Assembly: GCA_964615365.1 (NCBI GenBank)
Contig: CAZTOU010000018.1
Location: 1 to 64,000, forward strand
Direction of reading: 5' to 3'
Length of the DNA: 64,000 bases
Origin: CAVXZE01 sp964615365
GTDB taxonomy: Bacteria; Myxococcota_A; UBA9160; UBA6930
Shown piece by piece: positions 15,811 through 24,847 of this stretch (the stretch's first letter is position 1; the number at the start of each line of letters is the position of its first letter). The notes beneath the pieces were generated by a model. The model was not told where the DNA came from and made no database searches. It saw only the letters and a list, made by a program, of their open reading frames with translations. Both the position numbers and the translations under genes were made by a program.

Positions 15811-17069
15811 CCGACCCGCCCCCACCCGTCCCGCGCGCGCACGATCAGCTCCGCGGCACGCTCCGCGGCTCCGCGGTGCCGCTCGAGAGCCTCTCGGCCG
15901 GCCTTCCCCCGTGCGCTCCAAGCGGCCGGATCTCGAAGCGCCTCGATCGTTCTCCGGGCGAGATCGGCCCCGTCGGCGACGCGGTATCCCGCGCCGCTCT
16001 CGAGGGCGAGGACCGCGGCCTCCCGGGCGTTCTCGGTGTGGGGCCCGAAGAGAACCGCCCGTCCTTCGAGAATCGGCTCGAGCAGGTTGTGCCCTCCGAC
16101 GGGGACGAGAGTTCCTCCCACGAAGGCCACCGCGGCGCGCGTGAAGAGTCCGGGGAGCTCGCCCAGGCTGTCGAGGAGCAGCACCTCGCCCTCGGCCAGG
16201 GGACGGGATCCGGGCCGGCTGCGGAGCCGGACCGACCGTCCGGAGCGCTCTGCCAGTGCCTCGGCAGCGCCGAACCGCTCCGGATGACGCGGTGCCAGCA
16301 CCAGCGCTGCGCGCAGCCCCGCCCGTTCCACGGAGGAGAGAACCTCCAGAACCTCGGTCTCCTCGCCCTGGTGGGTGCTCCCTGCCACGATGAGCGGGAC
16401 CTCGCCGAGCACCGGCCTCAGATCCGCAGCCAAGCTCGCCGACTCCCCCGGCGGCTCGAGCTTCAGGTCTCCCGTCACCTGCACCGTCTCCGGGATCGCT
16501 CCCAGGGCCAGGAAGCGCTCGGAGTCGGCGGCGCTGCGGGCGCCGATCGCCGCGATCTTCCGCAACAGCGGCCGTAGCCAGCGCGCCACGCGCCGGTAGC
16601 GGGGAAAGCTCCGATCCGAGATCCGCCCGGACACCACCACCACCGGAACCCCGCGGCGACGGGCGGCCGCGATCCAGGAGGGCCAGAGCTCGGTCTCGAC
16701 CAGAGCCAGGGCCGAAGGCCGCACCCGCCGCAGCGCGGCCTCCGCGGTCCAGGGGTGGTCCAGAGGAGCCAGGGCACAAGGTATCTGGGGACGGAGGCGT
16801 CGCAGAAGATCCCTTCCGGTTGGCGTCATCGTCGACGCCACCACGTCCTCCCCGGATTCCCGGAGATGATCCATCAGCGCGGTAGCCGCGCGAATCTCTC
16901 CGACGCTCGCTCCGTGCACCCAGATCGCACCCGGTGGGTTCTCCGGTCGCCGCCCGCACCGCTCGGGCAGACCCGCCCGCCACGAGGATCGCAGCGCCAA
17001 TCCGGCGAGACCCACGGGAAGACCCGCCAGCGCCGCGAGGGCGGCGAGGCTATGCGCCACCGGCCCCAC
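15807..17069 (-). CDS. waaA: 3-deoxy-D-manno-octulosonic acid (Kdo) transferase
   Basis: GT30 enzyme that adds Kdo from CMP-Kdo to the lipid A precursor. Motifs: IWVHGASVGEIRAA with the catalytic Glu, ALVETELWPSWI, and the C-terminal GGTLVPVGGHNLLEPI. The GTG at 17069 is chosen as start because a strong GGAGGAG lies 7 nt upstream inside the lpxB coding end; this gives 420 residues with an N-terminal hydrophobic anchor (AALAALAGLPVGLAGLAL) and a 20-bp overlap with lpxB. The longer frame to 17114 would overlap lpxB further without a better ribosome site. Confidence 0.9.
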   Translation of the reverse strand: MGPVAHSLAALAALAGLPVGLAGLALRSSWRAGLPERCGRRPENPPGAIWVHGASVGEIRAATALMDHLRESGEDVVASTMTPTGRDLLRRLRPQIPCALAPLDHPWTAEAALRRVRPSALALVETELWPSWIAAARRRGVPVVVVSGRISDRSFPRYRRVARWLRPLLRKIAAIGARSAADSERFLALGAIPETVQVTGDLKLEPPGESASLAADLRPVLGEVPLIVAGSTHQGEETEVLEVLSSVERAGLRAALVLAPRHPERFGAAEALAERSGRSVRLRSRPGSRPLAEGEVLLLDSLGELPGLFTRAAVAFVGGTLVPVGGHNLLEPILEGRAVLFGPHTENAREAAVLALESGAGYRVADGADLARRTIEALRDPAAWSARGKAGREALERHRGAAERAAELIVRARDGWGRVG

Positions 17070-18213
17070 AGGCCATCTCCTCCGCAATCGCCGCGGCGCG
17101 CTCGGCCGCGCCACCCGAGCCGAGACGTTGGCGGACGCGCGCCAGCTGTGCGAGCTGCGCTTCGCGCGTCGGGCCCCCGAGCAGCTCGATGAGGGCGAGG
17201 GCGAGCCGCTCCGGTCGCGCCGTCTCCTGGATGAACTCGGGCACCACCTGGGAGCCGAGAATCAGGTTCGGCATCGTGAGCGAGGGAAGCCGGACCGCGC
17301 GCCGGGCCAGGAAGGCGGTCAGGGGACTCACCCGGGCCGCCACCACCATCGGAGTTCCGAGGAGAGCGATCTCCACCGTGACGGTACCCGGCTTGGCGAG
17401 AGCGACGTCGGCGGCGCGGATCAGCTCGTAGGTGCGCCCCTCGAACACCTGCATCGAGAGCAGCGACGGAAGCCCGGCCCGGGCGATGCTCTCTTCGACG
17501 CTGGCCCTCGGAATGGTCGGGGCGACCCCGATGGCGAAGCGCACGCGCGGGTCGCGGACGTGCACGGCGCGGGCGGCCTCGAGATGAAGCGAGAGGGCGT
17601 CGCGTACCTCGTTTCGACGACTCCCCGGAAGCAGCACGACCAGAGGTCCCCCGGGATCGATGCCGAGGGAGCGCCGCATCTCCTCGCGGGAGAAGTGCTT
17701 TGCCATCCCGCCGAGGCGATCCACGAGGGGGTGGCCGACGAAGTCGACCCGCAGCCCGGATGCCGCGTACACCTCTCTCTCGAACGGGAAGATCACCGCC
17801 ATGCGATCGACTCGGCGCGCGATCTTTCGGATCCTCCCGCGGCGCCACGCCCAGACCTGCGGGCTGATGAAGTACAGCACCGGAATCCCCGCCTTCTTCG
17901 CCCGTCGCGCCAGGGGGATGTTGAAGTCCGGCGAGTCGACCAGGATGACGAGATCGGCGCCGCTGGTGGTGAGCGCGCGGTTCATCCGGCGCCATGCGGA
18001 GAGAATCCGTCCGGCATCTCCGAGCACCTCCACCAATCCACCGATGGCCAGCTCTCGCTGATGGACGACGAGATCGACGCCGGCCTTCTCCATCTCCGTG
18101 CCGCCCAGCCCCAGCAGGCGCGCGTCGGGGACACGCCTCCGGAAGGCCTCGACCAGGGGCGCGGTGTGCAGCTCTCCCGACGCATCGCCGGCCGAGAGGA
18201 GCAGGGTCGTCAT
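17050..18213 (-). CDS. lpxB: Lipid A disaccharide synthase
   Basis: GT19 enzyme joining UDP-diacylglucosamine and lipid X into the lipid A disaccharide at the inner membrane. The 387-residue protein starts LLLSAGDASGELHTAPL, the family N-terminal motif, and has YFISPQVWAWRRGRI, the DFVGHPL strand, LLPGSRRNEV and the donor-binding ALAKPGTVTVEIALLGTP. ATG at 18213 touches the stop of the oxidoreductase gene. It lies in the usual place after lpxI and before waaA. Confidence 0.95.
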   Translation of the reverse strand: MTTLLLSAGDASGELHTAPLVEAFRRRVPDARLLGLGGTEMEKAGVDLVVHQRELAIGGLVEVLGDAGRILSAWRRMNRALTTSGADLVILVDSPDFNIPLARRAKKAGIPVLYFISPQVWAWRRGRIRKIARRVDRMAVIFPFEREVYAASGLRVDFVGHPLVDRLGGMAKHFSREEMRRSLGIDPGGPLVVLLPGSRRNEVRDALSLHLEAARAVHVRDPRVRFAIGVAPTIPRASVEESIARAGLPSLLSMQVFEGRTYELIRAADVALAKPGTVTVEIALLGTPMVVAARVSPLTAFLARRAVRLPSLTMPNLILGSQVVPEFIQETARPERLALALIELLGGPTREAQLAQLARVRQRLGSGGAAERAAAIAEEMACGAGGA

Positions 18214-19169
18214 CAGAGGTCGTCGAAGGGCTGCATCGCATCGACGACGCGCAGCGCGGTTCGAAGTGCGGCGAGGCCCTCGTGCGCCGCACCGGCGCGC
18301 ACGCTTCGGCTTCGCACCGCCTCGATGAAGGAGTGGAGCTGGGACGACAGCGCGTCCTCCGGGTCGATCTTCAGCTGCTGCAGATCGATCTCCGGTCTGC
18401 CGTTCGGCCCCGACTCCTCGCGGCGTGCGATCAAGACCGCCTGCTCGAGGAAGTCGATGGAGAAGTAGCCCTCACGCTGGAAGAAGCGGATCCTGCGCAT
18501 CTGCTTGAGTGAGACGCGACTCGCGGTGAGATTCGCCACGCATCCCCCCGGAAAGCCGATCCGCGCGTTGGCGATGTCGACCCGGTCGGTGATCACGGGG
18601 ACACCGACCGCCTCGATGCGGTCCGGCTCCTCGCCCACCAGCCGCTGGACGACGTCGAGATCGTGGATCATCAAGTCTCGCACCACGTCGACGTCGGTGG
18701 CTCGACCGGGAAAGGGTCCGAGGCGATGGGACTCGACGAATCGGGGACGGCGGATGGAGGCCGCCACCTCGCGCATCGCAGCATTGAACCACTCCAGGTG
18801 CCCCACCTGGAGGATCCGACCGCCGTCCCGAGAGAGGGTGAGGAGCTTTTCGGCCTCGGGGAGCGTCGCCGCGATGGGCTTCTCGATGAGCGCGTCGACG
18901 CCGGCGCAGAGGACTTCGCTCACCACCTCGTAATGGTTGACGGTGGGCACCGCGACGATGGCGGCGTCGATCTCCGCGAGCAGATCCCGAAAATCGAGCA
19001 CCGCGCGGGTCCCCGACTCCTCCGCGATCTCGGCGACGCGATCCGCGTCCGGATCCGCCACCCCGACCAGGACGACGGAGGAGTCATCGGCCGCGAGTGC
19101 GGACACCTTCGCGGCATGCAGCCGCCCCATGTGGCCGACGCCGATCACCGCCAGGCGGAGCGGGCTCAC
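18213..19169 (-). CDS. Gfo/Idh/MocA-family oxidoreductase in the lpx operon
   Basis: NAD(P)-dependent sugar oxidoreductase, 318 residues. The N-terminal Rossmann motif is VIGVGHMGRLHAAKV and the catalytic signature EKPIAATLPEAEKL. A C-terminal alpha/beta domain includes the MIHDLDVV stretch typical of the family. GTG start at 19169 overlaps lpxI as GTGA. It sits between lpxI and lpxB with translational overlap on both sides, which points to a lipid A role. GnnA, which oxidises UDP-GlcNAc toward GlcN3N lipid A, belongs to this family, but no GnnB-type aminotransferase is seen in the window, so that function is only a hypothesis. Confidence 0.78.
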   Translation of the reverse strand: MSPLRLAVIGVGHMGRLHAAKVSALAADDSSVVLVGVADPDADRVAEIAEESGTRAVLDFRDLLAEIDAAIVAVPTVNHYEVVSEVLCAGVDALIEKPIAATLPEAEKLLTLSRDGGRILQVGHLEWFNAAMREVAASIRRPRFVESHRLGPFPGRATDVDVVRDLMIHDLDVVQRLVGEEPDRIEAVGVPVITDRVDIANARIGFPGGCVANLTASRVSLKQMRRIRFFQREGYFSIDFLEQAVLIARREESGPNGRPEIDLQQLKIDPEDALSSQLHSFIEAVRSRSVRAGAAHEGLAALRTALRVVDAMQPFDDL

Positions 19170-20011
19170 GGGGCCTCCTCCCAGATCGGGTGTTCGGCGT
19201 CGATGCCCACCACCGCGATGCCGTGCTCGTCGGCGACTCGCGCGAGCTCCTCCCGGTCGAGAATGACGGTGCTTCCCGCCTCCACGGCGAGCACCCCTGC
19301 ATCGCACTCGACCAGGGTCGCCAGGGTGTCCGTCCCGACCGTGGGTACGTCGAACCGAGGGTCCTGTCCCGGCTTCGCGACCTTCACCACACAGGCCCCC
19401 TTCTCCCCCAGAGCGCAGCCGCGCCGGATCGCGGCATCGGTTCCCTCGATCGCCTCGAGCGCCAGCACCGCGCGTCCCCGGACCACCACCGTCTGGCCGA
19501 TGTCGAGGTCCCCGATCACCTTGGCAATCGGCCACCCGAAGGCGACGTCGCGACGCTGCTCCTCGGTGAGCGAAATGCTTCCGATCGGCCCCACCGGAGC
19601 GCAGAGCTCGGGCGCCAGATCGACCTGCCCGCGCAGGGTGAAGCCCTCTTCCTCGAACGCCTGCGCGACCGAGCCGAGGATCGAGTCGTCCCGGCGATCG
19701 GCGAGGTCCGTGATCAGGGCGAGCGCCCGCTCGTCCGGACGAACGGCGGACGGATCCTTCCACAGAAAGGTCTTGGAGACCTTGCCGGCCATCACGACCT
19801 CTTCCACCCCCGCATCGCGAAAGAACTCGAAGATGCGGTTCAGCTCGCCGAGGTAGAGCCAGGTGAGCGCGTCGACCTCCGCCTCGAGTACGGGATCGCT
19901 GAACCTGTGAAGGGCCACCGCAGCCACGCGATGACCCCTGCGGCGCGCTCCCCGCGCCACCTCCAGGGGGAAGCGACCGGTTCCGGCAACGAGCCCCACG
20001 GTGGTCGCCAA
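19166..20011 (-). CDS. lpxI: UDP-2,3-diacylglucosamine pyrophosphatase LpxI
   Basis: Hydrolyses UDP-2,3-diacylglucosamine to lipid X and UMP; LpxI (DUF1009) replaces LpxH in many alpha- and delta-type proteobacteria. The N-terminus VGLVAGTGRFPLEVARGARRRG and the C-terminal VKVAKPGQDPRFDVPTVG region are typical. The TTG at 20011 is taken as start: a GGAGG lies 9 nt upstream in the gap after lpxA, and it gives MATTVGLVAG (281 residues). A GTG six bases earlier is too close to that site. Neighbours lpxA upstream and lpxB downstream fit the pathway order. Confidence 0.88.
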   Translation of the reverse strand: MATTVGLVAGTGRFPLEVARGARRRGHRVAAVALHRFSDPVLEAEVDALTWLYLGELNRIFEFFRDAGVEEVVMAGKVSKTFLWKDPSAVRPDERALALITDLADRRDDSILGSVAQAFEEEGFTLRGQVDLAPELCAPVGPIGSISLTEEQRRDVAFGWPIAKVIGDLDIGQTVVVRGRAVLALEAIEGTDAAIRRGCALGEKGACVVKVAKPGQDPRFDVPTVGTDTLATLVECDAGVLAVEAGSTVILDREELARVADEHGIAVVGIDAEHPIWEEAP

Positions 20012-20028
20012 GAGCACCCCCCTCCGGG

Positions 20029-20805
20029 CTAGCGGCAGAAGCCGCGCTCCGAGCTCTCGAGGAAGTGGAGGAGCCGGGCCACCTCGTCGCTCTCGAGTTG
20101 CTCCGACCGCAATCGTTCCAGGGCGGGCTCGAGCCGCAGCTTCGAGCTGAAGAGGATGTGAAAGGCGTGCTTGATCTCCGCCCGGACCTTCGTTGAGAAT
20201 CCGCGGCGCCGGAGACCCACGACGTTGACACCTCTGACGCGCGCACGCTGGCCGGAGACCAGGGAGAAGGGTGGCACGTCCTTGGAGAGCCCCGACATCG
20301 CCGCCACCATGGCCGATTCGCCGACGCGCGCGAACTGGTGGATCCCGCAGAGGCCGCCCACCACGGCGTGGTCCTCGACGACCGCGTGTCCACCGAAGGC
20401 GCAGTAGCTCGCGATGATGCAGTGGGAGCCGATCTGCGTGTCGTGGCCGAGGTGGACGCCGTTCATGATGAAGTTGTCGTCGCCGATGCGGGTGCACCCG
20501 CCACCCCTTTGCGTCCCGATGTGTATCGTCGCGTGCTCCCGGATCACGTTGCCCCGGCCCACCAGGAGCTCGGTCGATTCTCCGCTGAAGCTCTTGTCCT
20601 GGGGCTCCTCGCCGAGCACGGCGAAGGGAAAGATCCGTGTCCCCTCGCCGATGGTGGTCCGTCCGCAGACGTGGGCGTACGGGCGCAGCTCGACTCCTGC
20701 GGCCAGCTCGACCTCGGCACCGACGACCGCACAGGGGCCGATCACCACCTCATCGGCGATCTTGGCTCCGGGCTCGACGACTGCGCTGGGGTGGATACCG
20801 GCCAC
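20029..20805 (-). CDS. lpxA: UDP-N-acetylglucosamine acyltransferase
   Basis: First enzyme of lipid A synthesis, transferring a hydroxyacyl chain from ACP to UDP-GlcNAc (or its 3-amino analogue). The 258-residue left-handed beta-helix protein shows hexapeptide repeats from the N-terminus (IHPSAVVEPGAKIADEVVIG), the catalytic His in LGHDTQIG (H121) and GIHQFARVG (H156-Q157), then a helical C-terminal domain. GTG start at 20805 overlaps the skp stop by one base. The lpxD and fabZ genes that usually lie between skp and lpxA are missing here. Confidence 0.93.
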   Translation of the reverse strand: MAGIHPSAVVEPGAKIADEVVIGPCAVVGAEVELAAGVELRPYAHVCGRTTIGEGTRIFPFAVLGEEPQDKSFSGESTELLVGRGNVIREHATIHIGTQRGGGCTRIGDDNFIMNGVHLGHDTQIGSHCIIASYCAFGGHAVVEDHAVVGGLCGIHQFARVGESAMVAAMSGLSKDVPPFSLVSGQRARVRGVNVVGLRRRGFSTKVRAEIKHAFHILFSSKLRLEPALERLRSEQLESDEVARLLHFLESSERGFCR

Positions 20806-21329
20806 TAGCTCTTCTTGTCGAAGCGCTTGACCACCTGATCGGTGATGTCGATCGCCTCGCGGCTGTAGATCACCCCGAGCGCGTCACGGGCGATGATCAG
20901 AGTGAAGCCCTCCTCCTTGCCGATCTGCTCGACGATCTCGGCGAGCTTCGCTCGCAGGGGCGCCTCCAGCCGGCCCTGGTCGATCTTGAGCTGACCCTGG
21001 AGCTCCTTGATCTTGTTGTCGATCCGGTTCTTCAGCTCGGCGAGCTCCACCTGCTTCTCGAAGAGAGCCTCGTCCGAGAGCACGAACTTCTTCCCCTTGA
21101 GCTCCTCCTGGAGCTCCTGGAAGCGACTCGCCAGAGGCTGGACCTCCGCCTCCGCCTCCCGCTGTTTGCGGGAGAGCTCCTCCCGGGCGGCCTTTCCCTC
21201 CTCGGTGGAGTTCACGGCCTGGTCCACGTCGACCACTCCGATCTTGATGGGCGGGTCTTGCGCTGTCGCGGCCGGACCCAGCAGGGCGACCAGGGCGAAG
21301 ACCAGGAATAGCTTGCTGCCACGCATCAT
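20805..21329 (-). CDS. skp: OmpH/Skp-family periplasmic chaperone
   Basis: Periplasmic chaperone that holds unfolded outer-membrane proteins for BamA. The 174-residue precursor has a signal peptide (MMRGSKLFLVFALVALLGPAATAQ), then KIGVVDVDQAVNSTEEGK, the conserved first strand of the family, and a long charged coiled-coil tentacle region (about 50-140). It follows bamA by 36 bp on the same transcript, its usual position. Two adjacent ATG codons could start translation; the first (21329) is used. Confidence 0.88.
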   Translation of the reverse strand: MMRGSKLFLVFALVALLGPAATAQDPPIKIGVVDVDQAVNSTEEGKAAREELSRKQREAEAEVQPLASRFQELQEELKGKKFVLSDEALFEKQVELAELKNRIDNKIKELQGQLKIDQGRLEAPLRAKLAEIVEQIGKEEGFTLIIARDALGVIYSREAIDITDQVVKRFDKKS

Positions 21330-21365
21330 CGCTGATTGTCTCCTTGGACCGGCGAGCCGTCGCGA

Positions 21366-24300
21366 CTAGAACGAGGCGCCGCCGACCGAGAATTCGAAGA
21401 CCGTAGAGTCCTCCACCTCCAGCTTGTCGAGGGGGAATCCCAGGAAGGCCTGGAGGGGACCAAAGGGGGAGAACCACTGGACACCGAACCCGGTACCATA
21501 GCGCCACTTCCCGACGTCCAACAGGCTCTCGTTCTCCGCGAAGGCATTCCCCATGTCCAGGAACAAGATACCCATCAGGCCGAGGGACTCCGAGATCGGG
21601 AAGCGGTACTCGATGCTCGCCGAGAAGAACTTGTTCCCCCCGACCACGTCGGTCTCGTCGAGGTCGTCGAAGTCGCCGATTTCCTCGTCGAAGAGGCTGT
21701 TGCACTTGCCGTCGCCATCGCCCTGCTGGTTGATGAACGTTTCCTCTCCGTCGAAGCAGAGACCGTCGAAGGTACCCGCAGTGGTCCCCGTCACCAATCG
21801 CCCCACCGGGGTGAAGCTGCCTCCCAGGCCGAGGAGGCCGGTGCGCTTCAGGATCGCCCGCCGCGGACCGACGGAACGGGCCTTGTAGCCGCGTAGCTGG
21901 AAGGTCCCCACCCCGCCCAGGAAGTACCGCTCCGTGAGCGGCAGCTTGAGATCCGTGTCGATGTCCCCGAGAGCCTGGACTTCGCTGGTCGGATCGGGCT
22001 GGGAGTAGGAGGGGAAGCTGTAGTCGCTGACTTCGTTGAAGGGCAAGGCGTAGCCGAGCCGCGCGCCGAGAACGAAGGTCGATCGATCCCGAAGGGGAAA
22101 CCAGCGCGGAAACCAGCCGGGGGGCCTGAAGAACCCGGTCCAGCGCCCCTCGAAGCGAATGAATTTGGAGAACCCCCCGAGCCCGGCGAGCTCCACCAAC
22201 CCGCCCACGATGCGCCCGCGGCTCGGCGCCACCCGGTCGTCGCGAGTGTCCTTGCGGTAGGCGACGCCGAGGATACTCGTACTCGTCCGGCCCTCGAGAA
22301 GCTCCCGAAAGATCACCGAGGCCGCGTTGACGCCGGTGTCCTGCCTGACCTCGCGGCTCGCGAAGCTGTAGCGGACGGAGCCGCGCGACACGTGCTCCTC
22401 GTCCAGGAAGTGGCCCAGTGTGAACTCGACACCGCTTTGCTCCTGCGCGAAGTCCTCGAAGTTGATGTTGGTTGTGAAGATCGTCGAGGACAGACTGAAG
22501 CTCGATCCCATGAAATAGGGATCGACGAAGGAGAGGTAGAAGCGATCGCTCTCCCCGCCGAAGTCGATCGCGATCGTCCCTCCGTAGCCGCGCCCGAAGA
22601 GGTTGTATTGGGAAAGCATGCCGCTCACCACGAAGCTGTCCTGCGAAGAGAATCCGGCGCCGAAGCTGAGCGATCCGGTCGGTTTCTCCACCACCTTCAG
22701 GCCCAGATCGAGCTGATCGGGGTAATCGGTCTGCTCGGGCTCGAAGTTCACCTCCTCGAAGAAACCGAGCCCCCGGATCCGATTCCGGCTGATCTTGATG
22801 GCGCGCGCCGAGTAGAGCTGCCCCTCCACCAGGTTCATCTCGCGGCGGATGACCGGATCGATGGTCGTGGTATTCCCGGTGACGTCGATCTCCCGGATGA
22901 AGTAGAGCGGACCCTTCTCGACCTCGAAGGTGACGTCGACGCGAAGCTGCTCTTCGTCGATCAGGGTCTGGGGGTTCACGGTCGCGAAATAGAAGCCCCG
23001 GTCCGTGTAGTAGTGTTCGAGCTCCTCGACGTCGTCGGTCAGATAGGAGCGGTTGAACGTCTCTCCTTCCCTCAGGTTGAGCCGCCTCCCCAGGGTCTCC
23101 AGATCGACCGTCTCGTCGCCGGCGACGTCCACCTTCCCGACGCTGAAGCGATCGCCCTCGACGATCTCCACCTGGACCAGGAGACCATCTTCGAGGGTCT
23201 TGACCTCGGGCTCTCCCACCTCGACGTGGAGGAACCCGGCATCCAGGTATCTCTGCTGCACCCTCTGGAGATCCTGGAGGAAGACCGGCTCCGAGTAGGT
23301 ACCGGAGCGGTCCAGAAAGCGGGTCGCGTGGGACCACCAGCGCCAGCGCCTGGTGTTGAGATCGCCGGCGAGCTCCTCGTCGCCAAAGTGCTCGTTGCCC
23401 TCGAACTCGATGCGCCGCAGCCGCAGCTTCTCGTTCTCGGCCACCTCGAAGTGGATCGCCACCGCGTCGCTCGGGAGCTCCTCGATCTCGTAGCGAACCT
23501 TCGCCAGGTAGTAGCCCTCTGCCCGGTAGAGAGCCTGGATCCGCTCCCGATTCTCGTAGAGGAGCGGGTAGTCGAGGGTGGAGCCCGTGGTGAGGGTGAG
23601 AGAATCCCGGATCTTCTCGGTATCCAGGCTCTCATTGCCGGTGATGGAGACCTGACGGACCACGGGGTTCTCCTCGACCTCGAAGATCAGGATCCGTCCG
23701 TCGATGCTCTCCTCGCTGATCACTCGAACATTGCGGAAGAAGCCGAGGGCGTAGACCTCGCGAACGTCGTCGCCGATGCGCGCACGGCTGAAGGAATCTC
23801 CCGGCTGCGTGAGAATCCGGGCGCGGATCGCGTTGGCCTCGATGCGGCGGTTGCCCCGAACCTGCACGCTTGCCACCCGGTCGGCGCTCGGCGCGATCTC
23901 GCCGGCGGGAATGATCTGCTCGGCGGCGACGACCCGGAAGGTCACCGTGACTCCCTCGCGCCGCCGTTCCGTTTCTACGGTGGCGCTGGCAACCCCCGGG
24001 AGAGCGCGCAGCCGGACGAGATCGTCCCGAATCGCCGCGCTCTGGTACTGGTCACCGGGTGCGGTATGAACCGCCTCTCGGGCGGCGTCCCGCAGCGCCG
24101 AGATCGCATCGACGTGGACTTCCGCCACCTGGGCTCTCGGCGAGACGGTTCCCACCAGCTCGAGCACGCGGTCCGCCAGCTCGTTGATTCGGTCGAGGAG
24201 CTCGCCGTCGTCGTCCGCCGTGAACGCCATGGTGTCGGTGGCGACGTTGCTGGCGACCGGCGTCACCCGCACGTCGAGGCTGTAGTGGCCGGCGAGCTCC

Positions 24301-24656
24301 GTCAGACTGCCCACCACGACGAAGTCGGCCCCCAGCTCGACCGCCAACCTCCGCACCGCCGCCTCGGTCCGCTCCCCGGCGTAGGCGACGAGGGATTCCC
24401 GGACCGTGACCGCTTCGAGGACCTCCACCCGGCCGCTCGCCTCGAGCCGCGTCGCGAGCAGGTCGGCCAGGGAGTCCTCCAGGTAGTCGAGGGGCTTGTC
24501 GCTGTGCACCCGGAAGGGGAGCACGGCCACCACCACCCGGATCGGCGCGGAGCCGTGCACCGCGGGCGTCGTGGCGGCGGCGCGGCCGGCGGGAAGCAGC
24601 CCCAGGAGAAGCAGTGCGGGGAGCAGCCCGGCGATCAGCTGGCGATTCGGACGCAA
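21366..24656 (-). CDS. bamA: Outer-membrane protein assembly factor BamA with extra N-terminal domain
   Basis: Central Omp85 protein of the BAM complex that inserts beta-barrels into the outer membrane. The product is about 1096 residues, nearly 300 more than E. coli BamA. After the signal peptide comes an extra domain of about 150 residues (starting VVAVLPFRVHSDKPLDYLEDSLADLLATRL, quoted in part) that resembles TolB/CsgG-type N-domains. Then follow POTRA repeats (for example RVASVQVRGNRRIEANAIR) and the C-terminal barrel ending in FEFSVGGASF with terminal Phe. The TTG at 24656 is preferred: a G-rich ribosome site lies 5 nt upstream, a good promoter sits at 24708-24736, and the upstream GTG (24692) would fall at the very 5' end of that transcript. 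Confidence 0.93.
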   Translation of the reverse strand: MRPNRQLIAGLLPALLLLGLLPAGRAAATTPAVHGSAPIRVVVAVLPFRVHSDKPLDYLEDSLADLLATRLEASGRVEVLEAVTVRESLVAYAGERTEAAVRRLAVELGADFVVVGSLTELAGHYSLDVRVTPVASNVATDTMAFTADDDGELLDRINELADRVLELVGTVSPRAQVAEVHVDAISALRDAAREAVHTAPGDQYQSAAIRDDLVRLRALPGVASATVETERRREGVTVTFRVVAAEQIIPAGEIAPSADRVASVQVRGNRRIEANAIRARILTQPGDSFSRARIGDDVREVYALGFFRNVRVISEESIDGRILIFEVEENPVVRQVSITGNESLDTEKIRDSLTLTTGSTLDYPLLYENRERIQALYRAEGYYLAKVRYEIEELPSDAVAIHFEVAENEKLRLRRIEFEGNEHFGDEELAGDLNTRRWRWWSHATRFLDRSGTYSEPVFLQDLQRVQQRYLDAGFLHVEVGEPEVKTLEDGLLVQVEIVEGDRFSVGKVDVAGDETVDLETLGRRLNLREGETFNRSYLTDDVEELEHYYTDRGFYFATVNPQTLIDEEQLRVDVTFEVEKGPLYFIREIDVTGNTTTIDPVIRREMNLVEGQLYSARAIKISRNRIRGLGFFEEVNFEPEQTDYPDQLDLGLKVVEKPTGSLSFGAGFSSQDSFVVSGMLSQYNLFGRGYGGTIAIDFGGESDRFYLSFVDPYFMGSSFSLSSTIFTTNINFEDFAQEQSGVEFTLGHFLDEEHVSRGSVRYSFASREVRQDTGVNAASVIFRELLEGRTSTSILGVAYRKDTRDDRVAPSRGRIVGGLVELAGLGGFSKFIRFEGRWTGFFRPPGWFPRWFPLRDRSTFVLGARLGYALPFNEVSDYSFPSYSQPDPTSEVQALGDIDTDLKLPLTERYFLGGVGTFQLRGYKARSVGPRRAILKRTGLLGLGGSFTPVGRLVTGTTAGTFDGLCFDGEETFINQQGDGDGKCNSLFDEEIGDFDDLDETDVVGGNKFFSASIEYRFPISESLGLMGILFLDMGNAFAENESLLDVGKWRYGTGFGVQWFSPFGPLQAFLGFPLDKLEVEDSTVFEFSVGGASF

Positions 24657-24707
24657 AGAATCCCCCCCCAGACGCGAAGCCGCGTCTCCCACTCCCTTGG
24701 AGGCGGC

Positions 24708-24736
24708 ATTCTACTTTCCAGCCGCCTCCGAGGCAA
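24708..24736 (-). promoter_or_regulatory. Sigma-70-like promoter of the bamA operon
   Basis: Reading the minus strand, TTGCCT (24736-24731) and TAGAAT (24713-24708) are separated by exactly 17 bases, close to the TTGACA/TATAAT consensus. Transcription would start near 24700, leaving a leader of about 45 nt before the TTG start of bamA. It would drive bamA-skp-lpxA-lpxI-oxidoreductase-lpxB-waaA-lpxK. Confidence 0.55.
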
Positions 24737-24847
24737 GGCTGCGCCAAGCCGATTTCCCCTTTTCTTACGCAAGGTTAAGACCAGATGACGGGCGGACCTC
24801 GCAGCGAGAGCACCGAGAATGAAGCAGATTCGCGATCCCCGGACCGA

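Noticed and set aside
22392..24788. Plus-strand open frame of about 800 codons opposite bamA
   Set aside because: Same reason: it is the complement of bamA POTRA and N-terminal codons, without motifs or a ribosome site.
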